The position numbers and the translations under genes were made by a program. A stretch of 64,000 bases of DNA from Comamonadaceae bacterium (GTDB lineage: Bacteria > Pseudomonadota > Gammaproteobacteria > Burkholderiales > Burkholderiaceae_C): assembly GCA_027485235.1 (NCBI GenBank), contig JAIXRJ010000017.1, positions 121,096 to 185,095 of the forward strand. The letters run 5' to 3'. The notes beneath the pieces were generated by a model. That model was not told the DNA's origin, ran no database searches, and saw nothing but the letters and a program-made list of their open reading frames with translations. This document shows positions 25,592 through 34,710 of this stretch, one piece after another. How positions within the stretch are numbered: the first letter of the stretch is position 1; every line of letters starts with the position of its first letter.

Positions 25592-27037
25592 ATGCTCATC
25601 GCAGAAAACTACATCTCTGGCCAATGGGTCAAAGCGCACTCGCCCGGCCAGCGCGGCGATTCGATCAACCCAGCCACCGGTGAAAAAGCTGCCCATTTTG
25701 TGGCCGCCAGTGTGCAAGAGGTGGACGCCGCCATCGCTTGTGCGCGCACAGCATTCGAGAGCACCACTTGGGCCCAGCAACCCAAACTGCGCGCTGACGT
25801 GCTGCGCTTGTTCGCCGATCGCCTGGAGCACAACAAGTCGCAAGTGGTTCAGACCCTCGTGCAGCTCAACGGCAAATTGCAGCGCGAGGCCGAGGGCGAA
25901 GTCATGGCCAGCATTTCTGAACTGCGTTATTACGCCGGGCTGGCACGCAACCTGTTTGGCCGCGTCATCGAGATGGAGCCCGATGTTTACTCGCACATCG
26001 AGCGCGAAGCCATTGGCGTGGCCGCCATCATCGTGCCCTGGAATGCGCCTGTGACCTTGTTGGTGCGCTCTTTGGCCCCAGCGCTGGCCGCAGGCTGCAC
26101 CGTGGTCATCAAGGCGGCGCACCAGACCGCCCTGGTGCACACCCAAGTCATGGCTTGTTTGGTGGCCGACGAGCGCATTCCGGCAGGCGTCATCAACTCC
26201 TTCATTGAGCAGGACATTGTGGCCACGCAGCACCTGTGCGCGCACCCCGAAGTGGATGTCATCAGCTTCACCGGTTCGACCCATGTGGGCAAACAAATTG
26301 CCTTGTCCACCGCTAAAAACCTGACCCGCCTGTCCCTGGAGTTGGGCGGCAAGGCGCCGGCCATGGTGCGGGCCGATGCCGACATGGGCGCTGCTGTGCG
26401 TGGCATTGTGGGCGGTGCTTGCGTCATGGCGGGGCAGATGTGCACCGCCATCAGCCGCGTGCTGGTGCACGAATCGGTGGCCGCTGCGTTTTCGGCGGAG
26501 TTGGCCCAGGCCTTGGCCCGGGTCAAAGTGGGGCCGGGTGATCAGCCCACGTCGGCCATGGGCCCCTTGATTGACCAGCGCAACCAGGCCCGTTTGCTGG
26601 AAGAAGTGCGCGCGGCGGCGACCGACTGCCGAGTGATCTTGGCGGGGCATGTGCCTGAGGACACACCTCGCGGCGGTGCGTTCATCACGCCATCGCTTGT
26701 GGCCACGCAAGACCTGAGCAGCCATTTTGTGCAGGACGAAATTTTTGGCCCGCTGATCACACTGGAGACCTTCTCTTCAGACGTCGAAGCGGTGCAGCGT
26801 GCCAACGCCACGCGTTACGGCCTGGCCGCATCGGTGTGGACCCAGGATTACCGCGTTGCCCGCAACATCGCCCGCCGCATCAAGTTTGGCAATGTCTGGG
26901 TGAATGCGCACAACCGCTTGTTTGCCGAGATCGAGACCGGTGGCTACCGCCAAAGCGGTTTTGGCCGTTTGCATGGCGTGGAAGGCCTGAACGACTTCAT
27001 GGAAACCAAGCATGTGTTCATGCCCTGCAACGATTGA
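25592..27037 (+). CDS. Aldehyde dehydrogenase (NAD(P)-dependent)
   Basis: A 481-residue aldehyde dehydrogenase that oxidises an aldehyde to the acid. It contains the GVAAIIVPWNAPVTLLV cofactor loop, FTGSTHVGK, the catalytic Glu in LELGGKAPAMV and Cys in GQMCTAISRVLV, and QDEIFGPLITLETF. The ATG at 25592 (AAGG upstream) gives the normal family N-terminus MLIAENYISGQWV; the frame remains open 24 codons further. It heads a tight operon with a ThDP enzyme, a Bug receptor and two flavin hydroxylases, so the substrate is probably an aldehyde made in that pathway, possibly by the ThDP enzyme. Confidence 0.88.
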   Translation: MLIAENYISGQWVKAHSPGQRGDSINPATGEKAAHFVAASVQEVDAAIACARTAFESTTWAQQPKLRADVLRLFADRLEHNKSQVVQTLVQLNGKLQREAEGEVMASISELRYYAGLARNLFGRVIEMEPDVYSHIEREAIGVAAIIVPWNAPVTLLVRSLAPALAAGCTVVIKAAHQTALVHTQVMACLVADERIPAGVINSFIEQDIVATQHLCAHPEVDVISFTGSTHVGKQIALSTAKNLTRLSLELGGKAPAMVRADADMGAAVRGIVGGACVMAGQMCTAISRVLVHESVAAAFSAELAQALARVKVGPGDQPTSAMGPLIDQRNQARLLEEVRAAATDCRVILAGHVPEDTPRGGAFITPSLVATQDLSSHFVQDEIFGPLITLETFSSDVEAVQRANATRYGLAASVWTQDYRVARNIARRIKFGNVWVNAHNRLFAEIETGGYRQSGFGRLHGVEGLNDFMETKHVFMPCND

Positions 27038-27046
27038 CCCCCAACG

Positions 27047-28789
27047 ATGACCGATTCGACCATGCCCAATGCGCGGCACACCACCGCCCGTTACTTTTTG
27101 GAGGGTCTGCAAGAGACCGGTATCCGTTATTTGTTTTCCAACCTGGGCACCGACCATGTGACCCTGATCGACGAGATGGCCCGCCTGCAAGCCGAGGGAC
27201 AGGCCATGCCCGAGGTGGTGCTGTGTCCGCATGAAAACGTGGCCATCCACATGGCCGGCGGTTATGCCGCGGTCACCGGACAAGGCCAGGGCGTGATGGT
27301 GCATGTGGATGCGGGCACGGCCAACGCGGCCATGGGCATGCACAACCTGATGCGCGCGCGTTTGCCGGTGCTGCTCATGGCGGGCAAAGCCCCTTACGCC
27401 TTGCACGGCGAAGTGCCCGGCGCTCGCGACAACTATGTGCACTATGTGCAAGACCCGTTCGACATCGCCTCCTTGGTGCGCCCCTATGTCAAGTGGGACT
27501 ACAACCTGCCTTCGGGCGTGGTGGCCAAAGAGGTGGTGCGCCGCGCCCACAGCGTCATGCACACCGAGCCTGCGGGCCCGGTCTACATGACGCTGCCGCG
27601 CGAAACATTGGCTGAAACTTGGGCACCCGAGCAGGTGAAGTCTTACTCCGCCACCCGCTATGGCGCGGTGCGCACGGGCGCCTTGCCTGCCGAGGCGACG
27701 CTGCAGATCGCCCGCGAGTTGATGGCGGCCGAGCATCCGCTGGTGATCACTTCCTATTTGGGTCGCAAGCCCGAAGCGGTGCAGGCGCTGGAGGCTTTGG
27801 CCGAGTTGTGCGGCATTCGGGTGGTGGAGTTCAGCCCCAGCTGGTTGTGCATTTCCCGCGAATCGCCCTGTTTTTTCGGCTTTGACCCCACACCGCTCCT
27901 GCCCGAGACCGATTGGGGCTTGTTGCTCGACATCGACGTGCCCTGGTTGCCTCACCAAACCCGCCCCCGCGAAGACACCCGCTGGGTGCACATCGACGTG
28001 GACCCGATCAAAAAAGATTTTCCAGCCTGGGGTTTTGCCACCGACGTGCGTTGGCCCGCCGACTGTGCGCTGGCCCTGCGTGATCTGCACCAGGCAGTGC
28101 TGTCGCTGGCCGACGACGCCTTTCACCAGCGGGTGGCCCATCGCATGGCCCGCTGGCCGGCGCAGCGTCAGCAGCGGCTGGCGCGTGTGGCAGCCGCCGC
28201 TCAAAATCCGGGAGCAGAAGACGCCCTCAACCCGGCTTGGGTCTGCGCCCAGATTGGTTTGCAGTTGCGCCCCGACGATGTCGTCATCAACGAAGCCATC
28301 CGCAATTCGCCAGCGGTGTTGCAGCAAATTCCGCGCACCCAGCCCCTGAGTTTTTTAGGGGGCGCAGGGGGTGGTTTGGGCTACAGCGCTGGCATGGCGC
28401 TGGGCGTCAAGCTGGCCCGGCCGCAGGACCGGGTGGTGCACATCGAAGGCGATGGCGGTTTCCATTTCTCTACGCCCACGTCGGTCTATGCCGTGGCGCA
28501 AGCCCAAGGCCTGCCCATCCTGACTGTGGTGCTGGACAACGGCGGCTGGCAGGCCGTCAAGGAAGCCGTGCTGCGCGAGCACCCCGATGGCCCAGCGGCT
28601 CAAACAGGCGAGTTTCAGGCCCGCCTGCAAGGCGAGCAGCGCCGGTTTGAACAAGTGGCCCAGGCTTTTGGTGCGCACGGCGAGCGGGTCGCCCGCGCCG
28701 AAGATTTGCCTGCGGCGATTGCCCGTTGCTTGCATGCGCTCGACCAAGGCCAGGCGGCTTTGCTGGTGGCTTCGGTCGCCAAGATTTGA
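27047..28789 (+). CDS. Thiamine-diphosphate-dependent enzyme, acetolactate synthase/benzoylformate decarboxylase type
   Basis: A 580-residue three-domain ThDP enzyme. The N-terminal Pyr domain contains the catalytic Glu in PHENVAIHMAGGYA. The middle domain (about 215-360) contains the VHIDVDPIKKDF stretch. The C-terminal PP domain has the ThDP/Mg motif GDGGFHFSTPTSVYAVAQ ending in LDNGGW. It differs from housekeeping IlvB by lacking an adjacent regulatory subunit gene. Next to an aldehyde dehydrogenase (10 bases upstream), a 2-keto-acid decarboxylase feeding an aldehyde to that enzyme is the simplest reading, but this is inference; carboligation is the alternative. Confidence 0.8.
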   Translation: MTDSTMPNARHTTARYFLEGLQETGIRYLFSNLGTDHVTLIDEMARLQAEGQAMPEVVLCPHENVAIHMAGGYAAVTGQGQGVMVHVDAGTANAAMGMHNLMRARLPVLLMAGKAPYALHGEVPGARDNYVHYVQDPFDIASLVRPYVKWDYNLPSGVVAKEVVRRAHSVMHTEPAGPVYMTLPRETLAETWAPEQVKSYSATRYGAVRTGALPAEATLQIARELMAAEHPLVITSYLGRKPEAVQALEALAELCGIRVVEFSPSWLCISRESPCFFGFDPTPLLPETDWGLLLDIDVPWLPHQTRPREDTRWVHIDVDPIKKDFPAWGFATDVRWPADCALALRDLHQAVLSLADDAFHQRVAHRMARWPAQRQQRLARVAAAAQNPGAEDALNPAWVCAQIGLQLRPDDVVINEAIRNSPAVLQQIPRTQPLSFLGGAGGGLGYSAGMALGVKLARPQDRVVHIEGDGGFHFSTPTSVYAVAQAQGLPILTVVLDNGGWQAVKEAVLREHPDGPAAQTGEFQARLQGEQRRFEQVAQAFGAHGERVARAEDLPAAIARCLHALDQGQAALLVASVAKI

Positions 28790-28820
28790 TTTTCATGCTC
28801 GATAAAACAGGAGACACCCC

Positions 28821-29822
28821 ATGACCACTCGCTTCACATCCCCCACACGCCGCAAGTTGCTGGCCACCGCCGCCTTGTCTTTGGCCGCCTCTCTGGCCAC
28901 TTTGGCCCCGGCCCAATCCTGGGCGCAAGCAGCTTGGCCCAATAAGCCGGTGCGCATTGTGGTGCCCTACGCACCGGGTGGTGCCAACGATATCCTGGCC
29001 CGTGTGGTGGCCGAAAAATTGGCCCCCGTGCTGGGGCAGCCCGTTTTGGTGGAGAACAAACCGGGTGCTGGCGCCGTGGTCGGCTCCGATTTTGTGGCCA
29101 AAGCCGCCCCAGATGGGTACACCTTGCTCATGGCGGCCAGTGGCCCCATGGTGTTCAACCCGGTGTTGGTGGCCAAAATGCCCTTCAACCCCTTGACCGA
29201 CTTGGCCCCGATCTCCATGGTGGGTTCCTTCCCCTTGATCTTGGCCGTCAACGAAGCCTCGTCGGCCAAAACCTTCAAGGACCTGGTGGCCCTGTCCAAA
29301 GCCAATGCCGACAAGACCAACTACTCCTATCCTTCGGCATCTTTTCAGTTGATCATGGAATTGGTCAAAGCCAAGTCGGGTCTGAAGGCGCTGAACGTGC
29401 CTTACCAAGGCAGTGCACCGTCCATCAACGCCGTGCTGACGCAAGAAGTGCAAATGACCTTGATCGACTCCGGCCCGATCACCGCCTTGGTCAAGTCGGG
29501 CAAATTGCGTGCTTTGGCCGTGACCTCTGAGCAGCGCCTGGCCAGTTATGCCCAAGTGCCCACGCTGAAAGAGCAGGGCATTGACCTCTCGGTGAACTTG
29601 TGGAGCGGTTTGCTTGCGCCCGCCGGCACCCCCGAGCCGATCCTCAAGCGCGTGCAAGAAGAGGTCGCCCGCATCATGGCTTTGCCCGATGTGGCCGAGC
29701 GCCTGGCCAAACTTGACATCCGTCCCTTGGGCACGAGTTCGGCCGAGTTGGGCAAGACCATGGCCAGCGAAATCCAGTTGTGGAGCCAGGTGGCCAAAGA
29801 CAACAACATCAAAGCGCAATGA
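28821..29822 (+). CDS. Bug/TctC-family periplasmic receptor
   Basis: A 333-residue extracytoplasmic solute receptor of the Bug (TctC-like) family, which binds carboxylates for tripartite tricarboxylate transporters. The signal region RRKLLATAALSLAASLATLAP ends at AQA; the mature protein starts WPNKPVRIVVPYAPGGANDILARVV, the Bug hallmark. It also has LVENKPGAGAVVGSDFVAKAAPDGYTL. No tctA or tctB gene is present in the window. It overlaps the next flavin hydroxylase gene by ATGA, placing it inside the catabolic operon, so its ligand is plausibly the operon's substrate. Confidence 0.92.
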   Translation: MTTRFTSPTRRKLLATAALSLAASLATLAPAQSWAQAAWPNKPVRIVVPYAPGGANDILARVVAEKLAPVLGQPVLVENKPGAGAVVGSDFVAKAAPDGYTLLMAASGPMVFNPVLVAKMPFNPLTDLAPISMVGSFPLILAVNEASSAKTFKDLVALSKANADKTNYSYPSASFQLIMELVKAKSGLKALNVPYQGSAPSINAVLTQEVQMTLIDSGPITALVKSGKLRALAVTSEQRLASYAQVPTLKEQGIDLSVNLWSGLLAPAGTPEPILKRVQEEVARIMALPDVAERLAKLDIRPLGTSSAELGKTMASEIQLWSQVAKDNNIKAQ

Positions 29823-31015
29823 CGGTCCCCAGGCGCATCGCCATTGCCGGGGCCGGCATTGCCGGACTGACCACCGCGCTGGCTTTGCTGCAGCAGGGTT
29901 TTGAGGTCGATGTGTTCGAGCAAGCCGCGCAGTTGGGTGAGTTGGGCGCTGGTCTGCAGATTTCGCCGAACGGCTCGCGCGTCTTGCAGGCGCTGGGGCT
30001 GGGCGAGGCCTTGCAAAGCTGTGTCAGCCCGGCCCGCGGCAAAGAAATCCGCCTGTGGAACACCGGCCAACGCTGGAAATTGTTCGACCTGGGCGACGAT
30101 TGCCTGGCCCGTTTTGGCGCGCCTTTTTGGATGGTGCACCGGGGCGACTTGCACCGGGTTTTGCTGGACGCTTTCGTTGCGCGATCAGACCGCCCTGTGC
30201 GCTTGAACGCGCGGGTGGTCCAGGCCCGCAGCACCGACACGGGCGTGTCTTTTGAATTGAACGATGGCTCGCATCACTGCGCCCAAGCTTTGCTGGCGGC
30301 CGACGGTGTGCATTCGGTGCTGCGCGAGCAGTTGTTGGGCGAGGACAAGGCGCAATTCACCGGCTTGCTGGCCTGGCGTGGGCTGGTGCCGGTGGACCGC
30401 GTCTCTGAACATTTGCGGCCGCAGGTCGGCACCAATTGGGTCGGGCCGGGGGCGCACGTCATCACCTACCCGGTGCGTGGCGGTGCCTTGATGAACGTGG
30501 TGGGCATCATCGAGCGCGAAGGCTGGCGCAGCGAATCCTGGACCGAGCGCGGCACCCACGCCGAGCTGCTGCAGGACTTTGGCCACTGGCATGCCGATGT
30601 GTGCGAGTTGATGTCGGCCATTGATCAACCCTTCAAATGGGCCCTGCTGGGCCGCGCCCCACAAACGGGCTGGGCGCAAGGAAATATTTGCTTGATGGGC
30701 GACGCCGCGCACCCGACCTTGCCGTTTTTGGCACAGGGCGCCAACATGGCGCTCGAAGACGCCGCCGTCATGGCGCGCTGTCTGGCCCTGGATGAACCGA
30801 CCGAACAAGCCTTGGCCCGCTTTGAAAAACTGCGCTGGCAGCGCACCGCCGACATCGTCAACCGGTCGCGTGACAACGCCCAGCGCTTTCACAACCCCCA
30901 GCTGTCGGACCCCGCCAAAGCGGTGGCCTATGTCAGCAGCGAGTGGGCGCCCGAAAAAGTCCGCCGCCGCTATGACTGGCTGTTTGAATACGACCCCTTG
31001 AAAGTACCCCTATGA
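29819..31015 (+). CDS. FAD-dependent aromatic hydroxylase, salicylate hydroxylase type
   Basis: A 398-residue class A flavoprotein monooxygenase. It starts MTVPRRIAIAGAGIAGLTTAL with the dinucleotide-binding motif, has LLAADGVHSVLRE (DG motif) near residue 160 and CLMGDAAHPTLPFLAQGANMALEDA (GD motif) near residue 295. It overlaps the receptor gene upstream and the next hydroxylase gene downstream by 4 bases each, so all three are translationally coupled. It probably hydroxylates an aromatic or N-heteroaromatic acid. It is distinct from the 3-hydroxybenzoate hydroxylase at 3149-4363 though of the same broad family. Confidence 0.88.
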   Translation: MTVPRRIAIAGAGIAGLTTALALLQQGFEVDVFEQAAQLGELGAGLQISPNGSRVLQALGLGEALQSCVSPARGKEIRLWNTGQRWKLFDLGDDCLARFGAPFWMVHRGDLHRVLLDAFVARSDRPVRLNARVVQARSTDTGVSFELNDGSHHCAQALLAADGVHSVLREQLLGEDKAQFTGLLAWRGLVPVDRVSEHLRPQVGTNWVGPGAHVITYPVRGGALMNVVGIIEREGWRSESWTERGTHAELLQDFGHWHADVCELMSAIDQPFKWALLGRAPQTGWAQGNICLMGDAAHPTLPFLAQGANMALEDAAVMARCLALDEPTEQALARFEKLRWQRTADIVNRSRDNAQRFHNPQLSDPAKAVAYVSSEWAPEKVRRRYDWLFEYDPLKVPL

Positions 31016-32685
31016 GCCTGAACGCGCCTGTGTTGGTGGTGGGCGCAGGCCCTGTGGGCATGACCCTGGCACTGTGTTTGGCGCGGCGCGGCATTGCCTG
31101 CACCCTGGTCGAAATGCGGCCTGCAGGCGCGCTGCCCGATGTCAAGTGCAACCACATTTCGGCCCGCAGCATGGAGCTGTTTCGTGCGCTGGGCGTGTCC
31201 CAAGACCTGCGTGCCGCAGGCCTGCCCGATGACTACCCGCACGACGTGTCGTACCGCACCAGCACCGTGGGGCCAGAAATTGCCCGCATCCACATTCCCG
31301 GGCGCAACACCCGCCTGAGCGACCACAGTGGCCCGGATGGCCATTGGCCCACGCCCGAGCCCCCACACCGCATCAACCAACGTTTCATCGAGCCGATCCT
31401 GGCGGCGCATGTGGCCCAGCAAACCTTGATCACCACCTTGTACCGGCACCAGGTGCTGGACTTTGAACAAGAAGACGGCCAGGTGATCGTGCGCACTCAA
31501 AACCTGGACACGCCCGATGCGCCGCCGCTGCAAATTCAGGCCGCTTATCTGGTGGGCTGCGACGGTGGCCGCTCGGCGGTGCGCAAAGCCATTGGGGCCC
31601 AACTGGTGGGTGACGAAGTGGTGCAGCGCGTACAAAGCACCTGCATCCGAGCGCCTGGCCTGATGGCGCGTCTGCAAGCCCCAGCGGCCTGGGCCATGTT
31701 CACCGTCAACCCCCGGCGCAGCGGCAACATCTACGCCATTGACGGTCAAGAAGTTTGGCTGATTCACAACTACCTGCGCGACCACGAACTCGACTTTGAC
31801 GCGGTGGACCGCGACTGGGCCATCCGCACCATTTTGGGTGTGGGCGAAGATTTTGCGTACGAACAGATGAGCCGCGAGGACTGGATCGGCCGCCGTCTGG
31901 TCAGCGACAAGCTGCGCGAAGGCCGCGTGTTTTTGGCCGGTGACGCCGCGCACCTGTGGGTGCCGTACGCCGGTTATGGCATGAACGCTGGCTTGGCCGA
32001 TGCGGCCAATCTGGCCTGGCACCTGTCGGCGCAAATCGAAGGCTGGGCCGCACCCGAAGCCCTGGCTGCCTACGAAAAAGAGCGCCACCCCATCACCGAG
32101 CAGGTCTCGCGCTTTGCCATGAACCATGCACACGCCATGAGCCAGCGCCGGCGTGAGATTCCCCTGAATTTGGAGGAAGACAGCCCTGAGGGGCAAGCCG
32201 CCCGCGAGACCTTTGGCCAAAACTTGTACGACCTGAACGTGCAGCAGTACTGCTGCGCGGGGCTGAATTTTGGTTACTACTACGACCAGTCGCCGGTGAT
32301 GGTCTACGACGGCGAAAAAGCGCCCGAGTACAGCATGGGCAGCTTCACCCCGTCCACCGTGCCCGGCTGCCGTGCGCCGCATTTCTGGTTGGGCGAAGGG
32401 CAGTCGCTGTACGACGCGCTGGGCCCGGTCTACACCTTGCTGCGATTGCAGCCGGGACATGACACAGCGCTGGAGGCGCTGGAAGCCGCGGCCGAACAGC
32501 AAGGCATGCCGCTGCGGGTGCTGGATGTGTCGGGCATGAAAGACTTGCCGGCCGAGTACCAACACCCCTTGCTCATGGTGCGCGCCGACGCGCACACCGT
32601 CTGGCGCGGGCATGGGCTGGATGACGCGTCAGCCCACGCCTTGGTGGCCACTTTGTGCGGCCGAGTCGGTCTTACTCCAACTTGA
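31012..32685 (+). CDS. FAD-dependent phenol-type hydroxylase (MhpA/PheA-like)
   Basis: A 557-residue flavoprotein of the phenol hydroxylase/3-(3-hydroxyphenyl)propionate hydroxylase group. The N-terminal motif is VLVVGAGPVGMTLALCLARRG; the DG motif is LVGCDGGRSAVRKAIG; the GD motif is VFLAGDAAHLWVPYAGYGMNAG. A C-terminal thioredoxin-like extension (about 400-557) is typical of this group. It is the last gene of the operon, sharing ATGA with the preceding hydroxylase, and its 3' end overlaps the convergent Bug gene by 14 bases. The substrate is not known. Confidence 0.85.
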   Translation: MSLNAPVLVVGAGPVGMTLALCLARRGIACTLVEMRPAGALPDVKCNHISARSMELFRALGVSQDLRAAGLPDDYPHDVSYRTSTVGPEIARIHIPGRNTRLSDHSGPDGHWPTPEPPHRINQRFIEPILAAHVAQQTLITTLYRHQVLDFEQEDGQVIVRTQNLDTPDAPPLQIQAAYLVGCDGGRSAVRKAIGAQLVGDEVVQRVQSTCIRAPGLMARLQAPAAWAMFTVNPRRSGNIYAIDGQEVWLIHNYLRDHELDFDAVDRDWAIRTILGVGEDFAYEQMSREDWIGRRLVSDKLREGRVFLAGDAAHLWVPYAGYGMNAGLADAANLAWHLSAQIEGWAAPEALAAYEKERHPITEQVSRFAMNHAHAMSQRRREIPLNLEEDSPEGQAARETFGQNLYDLNVQQYCCAGLNFGYYYDQSPVMVYDGEKAPEYSMGSFTPSTVPGCRAPHFWLGEGQSLYDALGPVYTLLRLQPGHDTALEALEAAAEQQGMPLRVLDVSGMKDLPAEYQHPLLMVRADAHTVWRGHGLDDASAHALVATLCGRVGLTPT

Positions 32686-33631
32686 TGTTGGCTCTCTTGA
32701 TCAGATCGCCAAAACGCGTGAACTCCTGACGGTTCATTTGCGCAAATTGCTCGGGCGAGATGTTCCCTGGCTCACCACCCAGGCCTTTGAGTTTGGTTTG
32801 GATGTCGGGCATTTTCAAGATTTTGGCCAGTTCGGTTTGCAGGCGCTGCGTGACTTCGGGTGGGGTGCCGGTGGTCACGAACATGCCGTACCAGGTGCTC
32901 ATCTCGAAGCCGCTCACACCGGCCTCGGCCAGCGTGGGCACTTGGGGCAGTTCGCTGCTGCGTGTAGCGGTGGTCAGGGCCAGGGGCTTGAATTTGCCGG
33001 CCTTGATCTGGCCCATGGCCGAAGAGGTGGTGTCGAACATGATCTGCACGTTGCCACCGATGATGTCCAGGTGCGCCTGGCTGCTGCCCCGGTAGGGCAC
33101 ATGGATGCTCTTGACACCGGCGGCCAAATTGAAGCCTTCGCCTGCGATGTGCTGCGTGCTGCCCACGCCGGATGATGCGTACTTGAACTCGTTGGGTTTG
33201 GCTTTCATCAAGGACAACAATTCGGCCACGTTGTTCGCGGGCACGTTGGTCCCCACCACGAGCACGTTGGGCACCGTGACGATCAGGCCCACAGGCGTCA
33301 GGTCCTTGATCGGGTCAAAGCCGAGTTTGATCAGGTGCGGGGCAATGGCTTGCCCCGTGTTGGTGGCGACCAGCAGGGTGTGGCCATCGGCCGGGGCTTT
33401 GGCCGTCAGGTCGGCAGCAATGGTGTTGGAAGCACCGGGTTTGTTCTCGACCACAAAGGAGCCCTTGAAGCCTTCGCCCATTTTTTCCGCCAACATGCGG
33501 GCAATGATGTCGGTGCCGCCGCCTGCGTTGGCCCCCACCATGATGCGCACCGGTTTGGTGGGGTAGTTTTGCGCCAAGCCCAGCAAAGGGGTGGCCAGCA
33601 AGGCCGTGAGCAGGATGTTCTTCAAGGTCAT
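32672..33631 (-). CDS. Bug/TctC-family periplasmic receptor
   Basis: A 319-residue Bug-family receptor with signal peptide MTLKNILLTALLATPLLGLAQ and mature start NYPTKPVRIMVGANAGGGTDIIARM. It contains VVENKPGASNTIAADLTAKAPADGHTL. It overlaps the PdxA-like gene upstream by ATGA on the minus strand and the convergent hydroxylase by 14 bases. A receptor coupled to a 4-hydroxythreonine-phosphate dehydrogenase homologue suggests uptake of a hydroxylated carboxylate, but this is inference. Confidence 0.92.
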   Translation of the reverse strand: MTLKNILLTALLATPLLGLAQNYPTKPVRIMVGANAGGGTDIIARMLAEKMGEGFKGSFVVENKPGASNTIAADLTAKAPADGHTLLVATNTGQAIAPHLIKLGFDPIKDLTPVGLIVTVPNVLVVGTNVPANNVAELLSLMKAKPNEFKYASSGVGSTQHIAGEGFNLAAGVKSIHVPYRGSSQAHLDIIGGNVQIMFDTTSSAMGQIKAGKFKPLALTTATRSSELPQVPTLAEAGVSGFEMSTWYGMFVTTGTPPEVTQRLQTELAKILKMPDIQTKLKGLGGEPGNISPEQFAQMNRQEFTRFGDLIKRANIKLE

Positions 33632-34596
33632 GACAAGGTCTCCTCAAGTGATGGTTGTGGTGAAAGGCGAGAGGTGGCCATGCGGGCGGCCAATTCGAAA
33701 GCGTTGGTCATGGCTTGGGGATTGGCCACGCCCTGGCCCGAGATGTCGTAGGCCGTGCCGTGTGCCGGGGTGGTGATGGGGCAGGGCAGACCGCCATGCA
33801 CCGTCACGCCTTGCTCAAAGCCCATCAGCTTCATGGCGATTTGGCCTTGGTCGTGGTACATGGTGACCACGCCGTCGTAGCCACCCGGCGAGCGGATGGC
33901 GCGCACAAAAGCGGTGTCGGCTGGAAAGGGGCCATCGGCGGCAAAGCCCATGTCGGCGGCTTGCTGCACACCCGGCGTGATGATGCGGCCTTCCTCGTCG
34001 CCGTAGTTGCCGTTGTCGCCGTTGTGAGGATTCAGTCCACAGACCGCGATGCGCGGACTGGCGACGCCAGAAGCCCGCAGCGCCTGCGAGATCATGCGAA
34101 TCGCATCGGCCACTTTGTCCGGGCTGAGCAGCGAAGAGACTTCGTTCAGCGGCACATGCGAGGTCACGCGAGCGGTCCAAAGGTTCTTCAGGACATTGAG
34201 TTCGCCGCACACGCCGCTGAAGTGCATGTGTTCGGCAAACCAGCGCAATTCGTCCTCTTGGCTCATGCCGCCTTGGCGCAGGGCGGACTTGTTCAGAGGT
34301 GCAAAGCAAAAAGCATCGGCTTGCCCCGCCGTGACCAGATCCACCCCCGCAGCCAGGGCTGCGATCATGTAGCGGCCGTTCTGGGCATTGGCCACGCCGC
34401 GTTCAAAGGCAGGGGCATTCAGGCCAGACCAGTCGTGCCAGATCACTTCGGGGGGGACCTGAATCGACCCTTTCTGGCCGATCAGGATGACCCGGGCGTG
34501 TGTTGTCCACGAGGGGTTGTGCAGCATTTTTTCGACCAGTTCAGGGCCGATGCCCGCAGGGTCGCCGGTAAAGAGGGCCAGTGTGGGGAGTGTCAT
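33628..34596 (-). CDS. PdxA-family (PdxA2-like) dehydrogenase
   Basis: A 322-residue NAD-dependent, metal-using dehydrogenase of the PdxA family. ALFTGDPAGIGPELVEKML opens the protein; PLNKSALRQGG, LNPHNGDNGNYGDEEGRIITPG (metal His) and TMYHDQGQIAMKLMGF are family signatures. The context (Bug receptor, GntR regulator) matches the PdxA2 group, which acts on four-carbon acid phosphates or in aromatic-acid pathways, rather than PdxA of pyridoxal phosphate synthesis with ksgA. The ATG at 34596 is preferred to one six codons upstream. It is divergent from gntR across a gap with a perfect palindrome. Confidence 0.83.
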   Translation of the reverse strand: MTLPTLALFTGDPAGIGPELVEKMLHNPSWTTHARVILIGQKGSIQVPPEVIWHDWSGLNAPAFERGVANAQNGRYMIAALAAGVDLVTAGQADAFCFAPLNKSALRQGGMSQEDELRWFAEHMHFSGVCGELNVLKNLWTARVTSHVPLNEVSSLLSPDKVADAIRMISQALRASGVASPRIAVCGLNPHNGDNGNYGDEEGRIITPGVQQAADMGFAADGPFPADTAFVRAIRSPGGYDGVVTMYHDQGQIAMKLMGFEQGVTVHGGLPCPITTPAHGTAYDISGQGVANPQAMTNAFELAARMATSRLSPQPSLEETLS

Positions 34597-34635
34597 GTGA
34601 AGGCTTTGGGTCAAGTGCGCTGGCGGATAGGCGTA

Positions 34636-34651
34636 ATCCGTAATTACGGAT
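34636..34651. promoter_or_regulatory. 16-bp perfect palindrome between pdxA-like gene and gntR
   Basis: ATCCGTAATTACGGAT is self-complementary over all 16 bases. It lies 40 bases upstream of the pdxA-like start and 60 bases upstream of gntR. A dimeric GntR/FCD regulator controlling both divergent genes is the most likely ligand. Confidence 0.55.
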
Positions 34652-34710
34652 AATGCTAGGCAGGCGATACCACCCGGTCAAGCTCTGGTTTTCCCCCATA
34701 CTTCCAACCC

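Noticed and set aside
27047..28789. Biosynthetic acetolactate synthase ilvB
   Set aside because: No regulatory subunit or ilvC follows, and the operon carries catabolic oxidoreductases.
33628..34596. Housekeeping pdxA of pyridoxal phosphate synthesis
   Set aside because: It is coupled to a Bug receptor and a GntR regulator and lacks the usual ksgA/surA neighbours, so the PdxA2-type catabolic role is preferred.
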